A stretch of DNA of 9,768 nt from an uncultured Pseudogracilibacillus sp. GTDB lineage: Bacteria; Bacillota; Bacilli; Bacillales; Amphibacillaceae. Below the pieces are notes generated by a model. It made no database searches. It was not told the origin of the DNA and worked only from the letters and a program-made list of their open reading frames with translations. The position numbers and the translations under genes are program-made. Positions 1 through 6,590 of this stretch are shown in pieces. Position 1 is the stretch's first letter. Each line of letters opens with the position of its first letter. The DNA is taken from positions 1 to 9,768 of the forward strand of contig CALGOZ010000050.1 of the NCBI GenBank assembly GCA_937960785.1, given 5' to 3'.

Positions 1-345
1 AGTGGCATCTTTTTGTTTTATCTTACCCACTGGAGTCGTCCACTGTGTAGGTAGTAGTGCTTTTCTGTTTTATCTTACCCACTGGAGTTGTCCACTGTGT
101 AGATAGTGGTACCTTTTTGCTTTATCTTACTCATTGGACTCATCTGCTGAGTAGGTTGTTGTGCCTTTTTATTAAATCTTACTCAATGTAGGCGTTGACT
201 GCGTAAGTTGTTGTATTTTTCCAAATTACCTTACTCATCGGACGCAGCTCGCTATGTAAGTTATTGTATTCTGAGATTCAATTTACCCAACGAGCACATC
301 CACTAGGAAAGAGTAGATTGATTCCTTCGTTAACTTACTCATTGC
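1..345. repeat. Degenerate 52-bp tandem array of hairpin-forming units (about 7 copies)
   Basis: The anchor TTAC recurs at 23, 75, 127, 179, 231, 283 and 335, always exactly 52 bases apart. By hand alignment, copies 1 and 2 agree at about 44 of 52 positions and copies 1 and 3 at about 42 of 52. Copies 4 and 5 are more diverged, and copies 6 and 7 are barely recognisable. Each good copy contains an imperfect inverted repeat, for example CTTACTCA (126-133) facing TGAGTAGG (148-155) in copy 3. The array probably continues beyond the left edge. It is non-coding, and the function is unknown. Confidence 0.85.
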
Positions 346-399
346 AAACAAAATCGATACTTATAAAACAAAAATCCTTTAAAGATCCACTTTGAGGAT

Positions 400-433
400 A
401 GAAAAAGCTAGGGAAAGCTAAAGTTCCCTAGCT
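400..433 (-). terminator. Rho-independent terminator of the transporter operon
   Basis: A perfect 10-bp inverted repeat, AGCTAGGGAA (406-415) and TTCCCTAGCT (424-433), encloses an 8-nt loop. Read on the minus strand, the hairpin is followed by a short T-rich run (402-406). It lies 12 bases past the stop codon of the transporter gene. Confidence 0.85.
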
Positions 434-445
434 ATTCGTCTTACT

Positions 446-3400
446 TTATTTCGAAAAGGGCCACCAGTTGTATCGGCCAAACAGCTTCACAAAGACTGGG
501 GTAAACAACGGTAAAATAATCAATGCATATAAAGCTAAGCCAATAATAACTGTCGTTGCGATTTGTAAGAGCGATAATACACCTGACGGTAACATCGCTG
601 CAAACGTACCACCTAAGATAAGAGTGGCAGAAATAATAACTGTTCCCATATTACGCATCGATTTCATCATTCCATCATAAATAAGTGAATCCCGATATTC
701 ATTAAATCGACTCATTAGGAAAATACTGTAGTCAACTCCGAGGGCAATTAACATTACGAAGGAAAAGAATGGGATAGCCCATGTCAGTCCTTCATAGCCT
801 ACAATCTTTGTAAAAATAATTTCTGACAAGCCGATTGCCGTAAAGTACGTTAATAGCAATGAAGCTAAGATATAAAGTGGCATCACAAGCGAACGCAACA
901 TAAAGACTAAAATTAAGAAAATCCCGATTAACATTAACGTCGCAGTCCGTTTGTAATCTTTTGCAGAAATAGTATCTAAATCATTGTTAATACTTGAAGT
1001 GCCACCGATTTTAAAGTCTTTCACATCGAGACGGGTCTTTTTAATTGCATGAGCCACTTGCTCCTCTACCTCATCGACTAATTGTAAAGCGTCTTTAGAA
1101 TAAGGATGTAAACCTAAGACAGCCTCAAACTTCACAATCTTTCGGTCAGGTGATAAATATAGCTCAGCCGCATCCCAAAACTCTTTATCCTCTAATGCTT
1201 CTTTTGGAATAACGACAATTTCCTCCTGACTTGTAAAGTCCATCTCAGATAAAAAACGATTAATATCCTCTAATCCATCGTATAACTCGCTAAGACCATC
1301 TGCACCTTCAGCTAAGCCGTCTGCTAGTTCATCGAGGCCTTCTTGTAGCTCTCGGAAGGCGTCTTTTATTTCCTTTTGACCATCGATTATTTCACCAAGT
1401 CCCTCAGACATCTCAGGCATGGAGTTGGCAATCTGACTTTGGCCCTCTGTAGCCTCACCTAGGCCTTGTTGCAATTCACGAAGTCCATCGATTAATTCAT
1501 CGAGGCCTGAGGCAATTTCGTCCTGGCCATTAATCAACTGGCTATAACCAACATTTAGCTCCTCTAAGGGTTGGATAATTTCCTTAAAGGATAAGTCTAC
1601 ATTTTCAAAGTCACCGAGGTCTTTAGCAGCTTCTTCTAAGCCTTTCCTCATTTCATTAATAATATGTTTAGCAGCTCCAGCAGCTTTTTGATACTCGGGT
1701 ATTTTAGTAATCTCTGGGATTTTCATTCCTTCAGGCATATGTGAGTTGATCTCTTTTGTAGCACCATCGGTAATGGCAATCATACCATCGATACTTTGCT
1801 CAATCCCATCTAGAGCATGTAACATTCCTTCGATATCAAAGTCGATATCGACATCGGCTACGTCTTGCATTTTTTTCTCAGCTTGTTGAATACCAGCCGT
1901 AATTTGTTTATATCCATCTAATAATTCACGATGGCCTTGGATTGTTTCGTTCAAGCTAGAACGAATTTGCTCCAGTCCAGCAATAGCTTCATCGAGTCCC
2001 ATTGCACCTTCCCGAAGCCCGTCTTCAATCTCTTGTATGGCGCTTTGAACTTCTAAAATACCATCGCGCACTTCCCCTGTACCATCTACTAATGCCTGTA
2101 CTCCATCTTGGGCCTTTTTAAGCTCGGGAGCCTGTTCTTTCATCTCGTCTGAAGCTTCCGTTAAACCTTCCTGTAGCTCCTTAACTCCATCGAGCATTTC
2201 TTCGAGACCATCGGTTAATATATCTGTTTGCTTCTCTAGTAAAAAATCCTCGACAATATCCCCAGCTGGTCGCGACACACTTCGGACTTTAGCAATGCCA
2301 TCGAGATCAGCCAGGTAACTAGTAATTGTTTCTAAACCTTGTACATCAGCTACCTCTTCAATAGCTTCGCTCAATTCCATTACGACGGTGATTGGCATAA
2401 TTTCTCCTGGACCGAAAGCCTCCTCAATCCAATTGAAACCAATAACTGTATCATAATCGTCGCTTAATTCGGCTAAGTTGTCGTAAGTCTGCTCACCCTT
2501 ATATAAAAGTAAAACCGGTACAGCAATAATTGCGACGATTAATAACGAAATTACCGGACGAGTCCAAGTGAAATGACCGAGGGCGCCCCAAAGTTTACTT
2601 TCCTTATGTTCCGCCTTTTTATGAAAGGGCCAAAACAGCTTTCTTCCTAATAAAACGAGGAAGAAAGGAACAATCGTCACTAGTGCAACGGTAACGACAA
2701 AGACACCAATTGCAACAGCAACAGCAGATTGATAAAGGGAGAATTGTGACAAACCAATCGTCGAAAAACCAATTAATACCGCTAATGCTGCGTAAAAAAT
2801 AGTTTTTCCACTTGCTTTATACGTTTCAATGACTGCTTCAGGTATCGTTTCTCGTAGGTTCATCTCTTCTTTAAAGCGACTAATAATTAAAATACAGTAG
2901 TCCGTTCCGATTCCAAACATAATCGATACCATAAATACTTGTGTAAAGGTCGATAGAGGAAAAGCTGTCGTATCAGCTAAGATCGATACGATTCCCTCTG
3001 CAACCAAATAACTAATTCCAATAGTAAGAAGTGGGATAACTGGGGCAACGACTGAACGGAATACTCCGAATAAAATAATTAAAATTAAAATGACCGTTAT
3101 ATAAATCGTCTTCGTTAATCCTTCTTCAGAGTTGATGATAATATCCTCTTCAATTAAGGATTCGCCGGTCAAAGCGTGGGGAATATTTGTTGAATCGGCA
3201 ATTCCAGTTATCTCTTCCCGTAAATCGAGAATCGACATTTTCTCGGTCGTTGCTTCGATTGGTACGATAATCGTCGTACCATCTTCAGACACCGTCGATT
3301 CAGCAATATCTTCATCTTCCGCGAAGTTTAAAACAGATTCGAGTCCAAGTTCCGTGTCTTTTTCTTCTAATTGCTTTATTATGGTTACAATTTCGGCTTG

Positions 3401-3643
3401 GTCATTCTCTGATAATCCTTCTTCTTTTCGAAAGACGAGAACTAAGTCGTGAATTCTTACATCAGAATCATTCATTTTTTCTAGCATTTGTTCTGCTTCA
3501 ACAGATCGATATTCGTCCGGTACTGTAATTTGTCCTTTTTCCGCGACTAAACGCTGTAAATCCGGTGTAAAAACCGTTAACAAAATAGCTAGAGCAATCC
3601 AAGTCGCAATAATAAGCCATCTAAACTTTAGTACGTGTTTCAT
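446..3643 (-). CDS. RND/MMPL-family membrane transporter with a long glycine-heptad extracytoplasmic insert
   Basis: This is a 1065-residue polytopic membrane protein of the MMPL branch of the RND superfamily (YdfJ-like), which use the proton gradient to export lipids or hydrophobic drugs. Predicted membrane segments lie near residues 8-25, 178-196, 201-222, 235-255, 281-300, 305-333 and 364-381, then 899-916, 919-940, 954-979, 1000-1018 and 1025-1045. This is the duplicated six-helix RND plan. The intramembrane proton-relay motif appears twice, as GIGTDY (244-249) and ALGVDY (967-972), each followed by an I/L-x-S-R-F stretch. Residues about 464-796 are an insert of heptad repeats rich in DGL/EGL, so the protein is longer than roughly 700-residue YdfJ proteins. 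The start ATG overlaps the upstream MarR stop as ATGA and has an AAAGGAG site at good spacing. Export substrate cannot be read from the sequence. Family assignment is firm. Confidence 0.93.
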   Translation of the reverse strand: MKHVLKFRWLIIATWIALAILLTVFTPDLQRLVAEKGQITVPDEYRSVEAEQMLEKMNDSDVRIHDLVLVFRKEEGLSENDQAEIVTIIKQLEEKDTELGLESVLNFAEDEDIAESTVSEDGTTIIVPIEATTEKMSILDLREEITGIADSTNIPHALTGESLIEEDIIINSEEGLTKTIYITVILILIILFGVFRSVVAPVIPLLTIGISYLVAEGIVSILADTTAFPLSTFTQVFMVSIMFGIGTDYCILIISRFKEEMNLRETIPEAVIETYKASGKTIFYAALAVLIGFSTIGLSQFSLYQSAVAVAIGVFVVTVALVTIVPFFLVLLGRKLFWPFHKKAEHKESKLWGALGHFTWTRPVISLLIVAIIAVPVLLLYKGEQTYDNLAELSDDYDTVIGFNWIEEAFGPGEIMPITVVMELSEAIEEVADVQGLETITSYLADLDGIAKVRSVSRPAGDIVEDFLLEKQTDILTDGLEEMLDGVKELQEGLTEASDEMKEQAPELKKAQDGVQALVDGTGEVRDGILEVQSAIQEIEDGLREGAMGLDEAIAGLEQIRSSLNETIQGHRELLDGYKQITAGIQQAEKKMQDVADVDIDFDIEGMLHALDGIEQSIDGMIAITDGATKEINSHMPEGMKIPEITKIPEYQKAAGAAKHIINEMRKGLEEAAKDLGDFENVDLSFKEIIQPLEELNVGYSQLINGQDEIASGLDELIDGLRELQQGLGEATEGQSQIANSMPEMSEGLGEIIDGQKEIKDAFRELQEGLDELADGLAEGADGLSELYDGLEDINRFLSEMDFTSQEEIVVIPKEALEDKEFWDAAELYLSPDRKIVKFEAVLGLHPYSKDALQLVDEVEEQVAHAIKKTRLDVKDFKIGGTSSINNDLDTISAKDYKRTATLMLIGIFLILVFMLRSLVMPLYILASLLLTYFTAIGLSEIIFTKIVGYEGLTWAIPFFSFVMLIALGVDYSIFLMSRFNEYRDSLIYDGMMKSMRNMGTVIISATLILGGTFAAMLPSGVLSLLQIATTVIIGLALYALIILPLFTPVFVKLFGRYNWWPFSK
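1256..2254 (-). other. Region encoding the glycine-heptad repeat domain of the transporter (residues about 464-796)
   Basis: Small residues recur every seventh position. In the first block they are G479, G486, G493, then G514, G521, G528, A535, G542, G549, G556, S563, G570, G577 and G584. A short block has G613, G620 and G627. The last block has G706, G713, G720, G727, G734, S741, G748, G755, A762, G769, G776, G783 and G790. An acidic residue usually precedes the glycine. Similar glycine-heptad stretches are known in YhgE/Pip and EsaA-type membrane proteins, where they form long helical extracellular stalks; applying that to this protein is inference. Confidence 0.85.
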
Positions 3644-4089
3644 ACTTCCGCTCCTTTATCGTCTTCCATTAAATCAGCCAACTTTTCAATCGATTCTAAG
3701 AACTTTTCAATATCTTCAATCGGAAAATGATTTAATTTATCTTTTAAATAGCGATGAATCGCAACTTCTGTTTCTTTCACTGCCTTTTTCCCATCTTCCG
3801 TTAAGAAAAGATAAACAATTCTCCGATCGCGTTTATTGCGCTTCCGGGTAATCATATTTCTCTCGACAAGACGATTTACAAGGGCAGTAATTGCACTTCT
3901 ACCGACTCCCATTTCTTCGGCGATTTGACTTGAAGTTACTTTTTCTTTGTAAAAAATATATTGTAAAACGGTGAACTGATCCGTCGTAATATTTGCGTGA
4001 ACATGCTGTTTCATCATATCGTTTGTACTACGATAAATTCGTCGAAAAGCTACCTCATATCGTCGAATGTAATCAGCTAAATTATCCAT
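3640..4089 (-). CDS. MarR-family winged-helix transcriptional regulator
   Basis: This 149-residue protein has the MarR family's length and layout. Helical dimerisation segments lie at residues 1-30 and about 101-142. A winged helix-turn-helix spans residues 35-97: SSQIAEEMGVGRSAITALV (53-71) holds the turn and recognition helix, and the wing follows with the typical acidic/basic DRR (88-90). The start is placed at 4089, not at the in-frame ATG at 4104, because the AGGAGGG ribosome binding site lies between the two. The last base pairs overlap the transporter start (ATGA), so the two proteins are probably translationally coupled. The usual arrangement is a local repressor that binds its own promoter and is released by the pump's substrate; that role is inferred from context. 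Confidence 0.92.
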   Translation of the reverse strand: MDNLADYIRRYEVAFRRIYRSTNDMMKQHVHANITTDQFTVLQYIFYKEKVTSSQIAEEMGVGRSAITALVNRLVERNMITRKRNKRDRRIVYLFLTEDGKKAVKETEVAIHRYLKDKLNHFPIEDIEKFLESIEKLADLMEDDKGAEV

Positions 4090-4093
4090 ATAA

Positions 4094-4100
4094 CCCTCCT
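4094..4100 (-). promoter_or_regulatory. Ribosome binding site that fixes the marR start
   Basis: Minus-strand AGGAGGG sits 4 bases before the ATG at 4089 and 1 base after the in-frame ATG at 4102-4104. It therefore supports the shorter protein of 149 residues and rules out the 154-residue reading. Confidence 0.85.
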
Positions 4101-4104
4101 GCAT

Positions 4105-4168
4105 TTAGTTCACTAGTTGAATAATTTGACATATGAATAATTATAACGAACTAATGAAAAAAATTAAA
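4105..4168 (-). promoter_or_regulatory. Candidate promoter and operator of the marR-transporter operon
   Basis: A consensus -10 box TATAAT lies at 4140-4145 on the minus strand. A weak TTTAAT (4163-4168) sits 17 bases upstream as a possible -35. Around the -10 and the expected start are a separated inverted repeat, TTAGTTC (4105-4111) and GAACTAA (4148-4154), a direct repeat TGAATAATT at 4118-4126 and 4134-4142, and a central CATATG (4130-4135). Any of these could be the MarR binding site. A weak -35 with a good -10 is typical of a repressible promoter, but the operator assignment is inference. Confidence 0.45.
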
Positions 4169-4448
4169 TATTTTAAAACGATAAATTTTTAACTATAGCA
4201 CCTTGAAATATTCGGATAATATAATAAAGGGAAAAAGTGCTACTCAGAACTTTAACAAGTGTAACAGTAGTACAGTAAAATGGCTTTTAAATTAATTTTT
4301 CTCAACGACGTAAATTTTAATTTTCGGATGAATCGTCTTTTATCTTATGGAAGTGAAGCTTGTGATCGATTAGAAGTTTTACAATTTTCGTGTAGGTAAT
4401 GATGAATTAGCTATTGAAACGATTCCTACTTGACTTCATAAAACTTAC
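4169..4448. other. Gene-free AT-rich intergenic stretch
   Basis: I see no supported gene here. A 39-codon plus-strand reading frame (4280-4399) has no ribosome binding site. A weak inverted repeat TAGCAC (4196-4201) / GTGCTA (4237-4242) brackets an A/T-rich run. No terminator, riboswitch or clear promoter is evident. Confidence 0.6.
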
Positions 4449-4502
4449 AAAAAATAAAAAGACCCCCTTAAGCTACAAAGAGAAAGTAGTAACTTAAGGA
4501 GG
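4449..4502 (-). terminator. Rho-independent terminator of tenA
   Basis: On the minus strand a hairpin forms from 4486-4502 and 4463-4476. CTTAAG pairs with CTTAAG (4493-4498 / 4467-4472), with a C/G-rich base containing one mismatch and a GTAG/CTAC upper stem after a one-sided bulge. A T-rich tail follows at 4449-4462. It begins 17 bases past the tenA stop. Confidence 0.85.
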
Positions 4503-4519
4503 CGCTAGGTAAAGTGCTT

Positions 4520-5212
4520 TTATTTACCCGAAGTAGCAAGGGCAGGTACTGGCCACATCGATTTGTTTTCTGCCATATCCCAGAACATATATTCAAAGTA
4601 GCTTGTTTTTACAAAAATTTCTTCTAACTTCTTAAGTTCGTGCTCTGGTTTATCTTTTGCAATTTCATTAATTAAATCGATACAGTCTTCAGCGATTTTG
4701 GTGAACCCATCGGAGGAGTACATTTTTACCCAATTACCATAAAGCTCATGTTCAAGGGCTCCTGGCCATTTGGCTAATTCTTTTCCAATCCAATTGTAAC
4801 TCCAAGCACAGGCGAGAACTGCGGCGATTGCATTTTCCACCCCGCCGAGTTGTGCTTGACTAATCATATAGCTCGTATAAGATGTCATCGTGCTCGATGG
4901 CTTTGTCGTTTCTAATTCTTCGTTAGAGATACCGAACTTAGCTGCATATTCACGATGCAGATCCATTTCAAAGTTCATCGTCCCATGAAGTAAATTTGCA
5001 AAAATCGTCATCGTCTTTAAGTCGTTCGCTTTCGTTGCACCGATTGCAAACACTCGAGAATACTCGATTAAGTAAACGTAATCTTGTTTCATATAATGGA
5101 TGAATTTTTCCTTGTCTAGGGTCCCTTCACCAATCCCTTTTACAAAGGGGTGCTCCAAGTAACTTTGCCACACTGGTTCAATCGTCTGAAACAAACGATC
5201 TGAAAACTTCAT
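4520..5212 (-). CDS. tenA: TenA, thiaminase II / aminopyrimidine aminohydrolase
   Basis: TenA hydrolyses 4-amino-5-aminomethyl-2-methylpyrimidine, a breakdown product of thiamine, to HMP, which re-enters thiamine synthesis. It is a cytosolic all-helical homotetramer of about 230 residues, and this protein has 230. The active-site residues known from the Bacillus enzyme are present at matching positions: D44 in MKQDYVYL, Y112, the nucleophile C135 in VLACAWSYNW, and a glutamate E207 in SYFEYMFWD. The gene stands alone, 131 bases after a TPP riboswitch and just before its own terminator, so it is probably switched off when TPP is plentiful. In alkaline-living relatives TenA serves salvage of base-degraded thiamine; no partner transporter or amidohydrolase is visible in this window. 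The start ATG has AAAGGAG at 11-base spacing and a nearer AAGGA. Confidence 0.95.
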   Translation of the reverse strand: MKFSDRLFQTIEPVWQSYLEHPFVKGIGEGTLDKEKFIHYMKQDYVYLIEYSRVFAIGATKANDLKTMTIFANLLHGTMNFEMDLHREYAAKFGISNEELETTKPSSTMTSYTSYMISQAQLGGVENAIAAVLACAWSYNWIGKELAKWPGALEHELYGNWVKMYSSDGFTKIAEDCIDLINEIAKDKPEHELKKLEEIFVKTSYFEYMFWDMAENKSMWPVPALATSGK

Positions 5213-5226
5213 TTTATCCTTAGCTC

Positions 5227-5249
5227 CTTTATTCTTTTTTTGAATAAAG
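5227..5249 (-). promoter_or_regulatory. Small hairpin overlapping the tenA ribosome binding site
   Basis: A perfect 8-bp inverted repeat, CTTTATTC (5227-5234) and GAATAAAG (5242-5249), encloses a 7-nt loop. On the mRNA its 3' arm supplies the AAAG of the Shine-Dalgarno AAAGGAG (5224-5230). It could partly mask the site, although the stem is A/U-rich and weak. Confidence 0.45.
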
Positions 5250-5254
5250 AAATC

Positions 5255-5286
5255 AAAAAAACCATTCCCTAACGTAAGGAATGGTT
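5255..5286 (-). terminator. Riboswitch-controlled transcription terminator in the tenA leader
   Basis: On the minus strand AACCATTCC (5278-5286) pairs with GGAATGGTT (5260-5268) across a 9-nt loop. The hairpin is followed by a run of seven T (5255-5261). It lies between the TPP aptamer and tenA, where an attenuating terminator is expected. Confidence 0.88.
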
Positions 5287-5355
5287 AATCAACATAACGA
5301 TAAAACGAAGAAAACATAATCGTTTTCGTTATATGCGCGCCATCACTTCCCTACG
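5273..5355 (-). promoter_or_regulatory. Predicted antiterminator and intervening hairpin of the tenA riboswitch
   Basis: The conserved 3' end of the aptamer, CGTAGGGAA (minus strand, 5347-5355), can pair over 9 positions (one G-U) with TTCCTTACG (5273-5281). TGG (5340-5342) can then pair with CCA (5282-5284). This would use up the 5' arm of the terminator and break the aptamer, giving mutually exclusive on and off folds. Between the two arms lies another hairpin, ATAACGA/TCGTTAT plus AAACGA/TCGTTT (5294-5332), which would bring the arms together. The pairing is seen in the sequence; its use is inferred. Confidence 0.6.
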
Positions 5356-5425
5356 CTAGTATTACCTAGATCAGGTTCTAAGGGTCAAGACATGTCTTTC
5401 TCAGCGAAACTTCGCTCCCCTAGTG
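5344..5425 (-). promoter_or_regulatory. TPP (THI-box) riboswitch aptamer
   Basis: The minus strand contains the conserved THI-box blocks in order: GGGGAGC, CTGAGA, GACCC, ACCTGATC, then AATAC and GCGTAGGGAA. The closing helix is CACT (5422-5425) with AGTG (5344-5347). A variable stem GCGAA/TTCGC lies between the first two blocks, and the palindrome AGACATGTCT forms the arm between the CTGAGA and GACCC blocks. Binding of thiamine pyrophosphate is expected to release the downstream terminator and shut off tenA. Confidence 0.97.
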
Positions 5426-5452
5426 ATTTCTTTATTCAATTGTTATATATAG

Positions 5453-5480
5453 AATATATAAAGATTCTAGTATTTGTCAA
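5453..5480 (-). promoter_or_regulatory. Sigma-A-type promoter of the riboswitch-tenA unit
   Basis: On the minus strand there is a perfect -35 TTGACA (5475-5480), a 16-base spacer and -10 TATATT (5453-5458). Transcription would start around 5446, about 20 bases before the aptamer. TATTCT with an 18-base spacer is an alternative -10. Confidence 0.75.
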
Positions 5481-5503
5481 GGGTACCTTTAAAAACCTCT
5501 ATA

Positions 5504-6259
5504 TTATTCATATTGTTGGGCAAGCTCAGGGTTTTCCAAAGATGTATCGCGATGGATTGCAACGACGTATGATTCTGGTTCTTTGACGTCCTTTTCTTTA
5601 ATTCGGAAAATATAATATTCCTCCGTTGAATCGATCATTTCCGCCTGGCTATTATGCTGATAATGATAATACTCTTTTATATCTTCAATTGTTAGGTCTA
5701 ATTTTGGATTGTCTATTTCTTCGACGGTGTAATCATCAAGTAACCATTCTTGATGCTCTTTTGTATAGGTGACAGTGAACTTTCGCGGATGCTCGAAATG
5801 CTCTCCATCAGCCAATTGAATAAAGGAAGCGGTAAATGCTTCTTCTTCTTGATCGACTAATTCAAAGCGAATATCCATATGTTGATTGGATAGATAGTCG
5901 GTCTGCATTGAGCCATAATATTCGTAAATTATTTTACGCATTAAAGGTTCGAGCTGCTCTTCAGCTAAAAGAGCGCGAAAGGCCCCTCGATACGGTTTTA
6001 AAAATTTTTCTTGCTCGGCTGTGTTTTTCTTTTCATCGATTAAATTTTCGTTAATAATGTCCTTATTTTCATCGAGTAGCGTTTCGTCATAGTATTGATC
6101 CAGTACGAGCTCTAATCGATCTAAACTTTCCCAAACAATTTTTCTAGCAATTGTATCGTTTAATCCGTATTCTAAATCATCTAAGTCAGGTAAAGCTTGG
6201 CATGCACCTAATAAAAAAGCGACGATTAAGATTATTGGAACGAATTTTTTCTGTCGCAT
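5504..6259 (-). CDS. Predicted lipoprotein of unknown function
   Basis: I do not recognise this 251-residue protein. It starts with a lipoprotein signal: basic MRQKK, a hydrophobic stretch at residues 6-17, then the lipobox LGAC with lipidated C20. The mature protein should sit on the outer face of the cell membrane. Residues 35-120 look helical and charged. Residues 130-183 look like strands ending in EWLLDDYTVEE (171-181), a pattern often seen at the end of NTF2-like domains of extracellular lipoproteins; that match is tentative. The start is placed at the ATG at 6259, because the GTG nine bases upstream is fused to the ribosome binding site. No terminator separates it from the tenA promoter, so some read-through into the riboswitch unit is possible. 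Confidence 0.8.
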   Translation of the reverse strand: MRQKKFVPIILIVAFLLGACQALPDLDDLEYGLNDTIARKIVWESLDRLELVLDQYYDETLLDENKDIINENLIDEKKNTAEQEKFLKPYRGAFRALLAEEQLEPLMRKIIYEYYGSMQTDYLSNQHMDIRFELVDQEEEAFTASFIQLADGEHFEHPRKFTVTYTKEHQEWLLDDYTVEEIDNPKLDLTIEDIKEYYHYQHNSQAEMIDSTEEYYIFRIKEKDVKEPESYVVAIHRDTSLENPELAQQYE

Positions 6260-6267
6260 ACCGTACA

Positions 6268-6273
6268 CTCCTC
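6268..6273 (-). promoter_or_regulatory. Ribosome binding site that fixes the lipoprotein start
   Basis: Minus-strand GAGGAG is followed by 8 bases and the ATG at 6257-6259. The in-frame GTG at 6266-6268 overlaps the last G of this site, so initiation there is very unlikely. The ATG start also places the lipobox cysteine at residue 20, a normal position. Confidence 0.8.
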
Positions 6274-6293
6274 AAATAACGCTTGTCATAGTT

Positions 6294-6322
6294 AATGTAA
6301 ACATTATTTTTAAAAAAGTAAA
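6294..6322 (-). promoter_or_regulatory. Possible promoter of the lipoprotein gene
   Basis: Minus-strand TTTACT (6317-6322), a 17-base spacer and TACATT (6294-6299) form a weak sigma-A-like pair 35 bases before the start codon. Both boxes deviate from consensus. Confidence 0.35.
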
Positions 6323-6538
6323 GCTATTAGAAGCGGAAGGAAAATATACAAAAGAATGATGATGCATATTTTTGTTCAATAGATTGAAGCAAACAGCTAG
6401 CACACCCGGATAAAGACGTTCCTTATTTCATGGCGGTAAGCTATCTGTCAGCTTTATCAAATTCGTCTCCATTACAAGCTTATACACAATAAGTTTTTCG
6501 TTTATGAAAGGTTTTAAAAAAGAGAAAGACTATATTTA
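6323..6538. other. Intergenic stretch between divergent genes
   Basis: No gene is supported here. A 20-codon plus-strand frame at 6430-6492 lacks a ribosome binding site. I see no terminator, riboswitch or strong inverted repeat. Confidence 0.55.
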
Positions 6539-6567
6539 TTGCGGAACTCATAGTAAAATGATAAATA
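6539..6567 (+). promoter_or_regulatory. Possible promoter of the alcohol dehydrogenase remnant
   Basis: TTGCGG (6539-6544), a 17-base spacer and TAAATA (6562-6567) preceded by TG at 6559-6560 give an extended -10 sigma-A-like promoter. The expected transcription start is near 6574, about 50 bases before the ATG. Both boxes are imperfect. Confidence 0.45.
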
Positions 6568-6590
6568 ACTTCGACCTTTAAACAACCATA

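Noticed and set aside
1..345. CRISPR array
   Set aside because: The whole 52-base unit is repeated with gradual divergence; there are no invariant repeats separated by unique spacers, and no cas gene is in the window.
468..680. 70-codon plus-strand reading frame inside the transporter gene
   Set aside because: It is antisense to a clearly coding transporter region, lacks a ribosome binding site and has no protein-like pattern.
3132..3452. 106-codon plus-strand reading frame opposite the transporter N-terminal part
   Set aside because: It is the complement of a well-supported gene; its serine/isoleucine-rich product reflects the opposite strand's codons.
4203..4225. Plus-strand promoter TTGAAA ... 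TATAAT in the intergenic stretch
   Set aside because: The spacer is only 11 bases, and no plus-strand gene follows.
4280..4399. 39-codon plus-strand frame in the tenA-marR gap
   Set aside because: No ribosome binding site or good promoter, and no recognisable product.
5479..5490. Near-palindrome AAGGGTACCTTT as terminator of the lipoprotein gene
   Set aside because: It has no loop and no following T run on the minus strand.
5392..5586. 64-codon plus-strand frame across the riboswitch and promoter
   Set aside because: It overlaps the conserved TPP aptamer, the tenA promoter and the lipoprotein gene end, all on the other strand.
6430..6492. 20-codon plus-strand frame starting ATGGCGGTAAGC
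   Set aside because: No ribosome binding site; its length is expected by chance.
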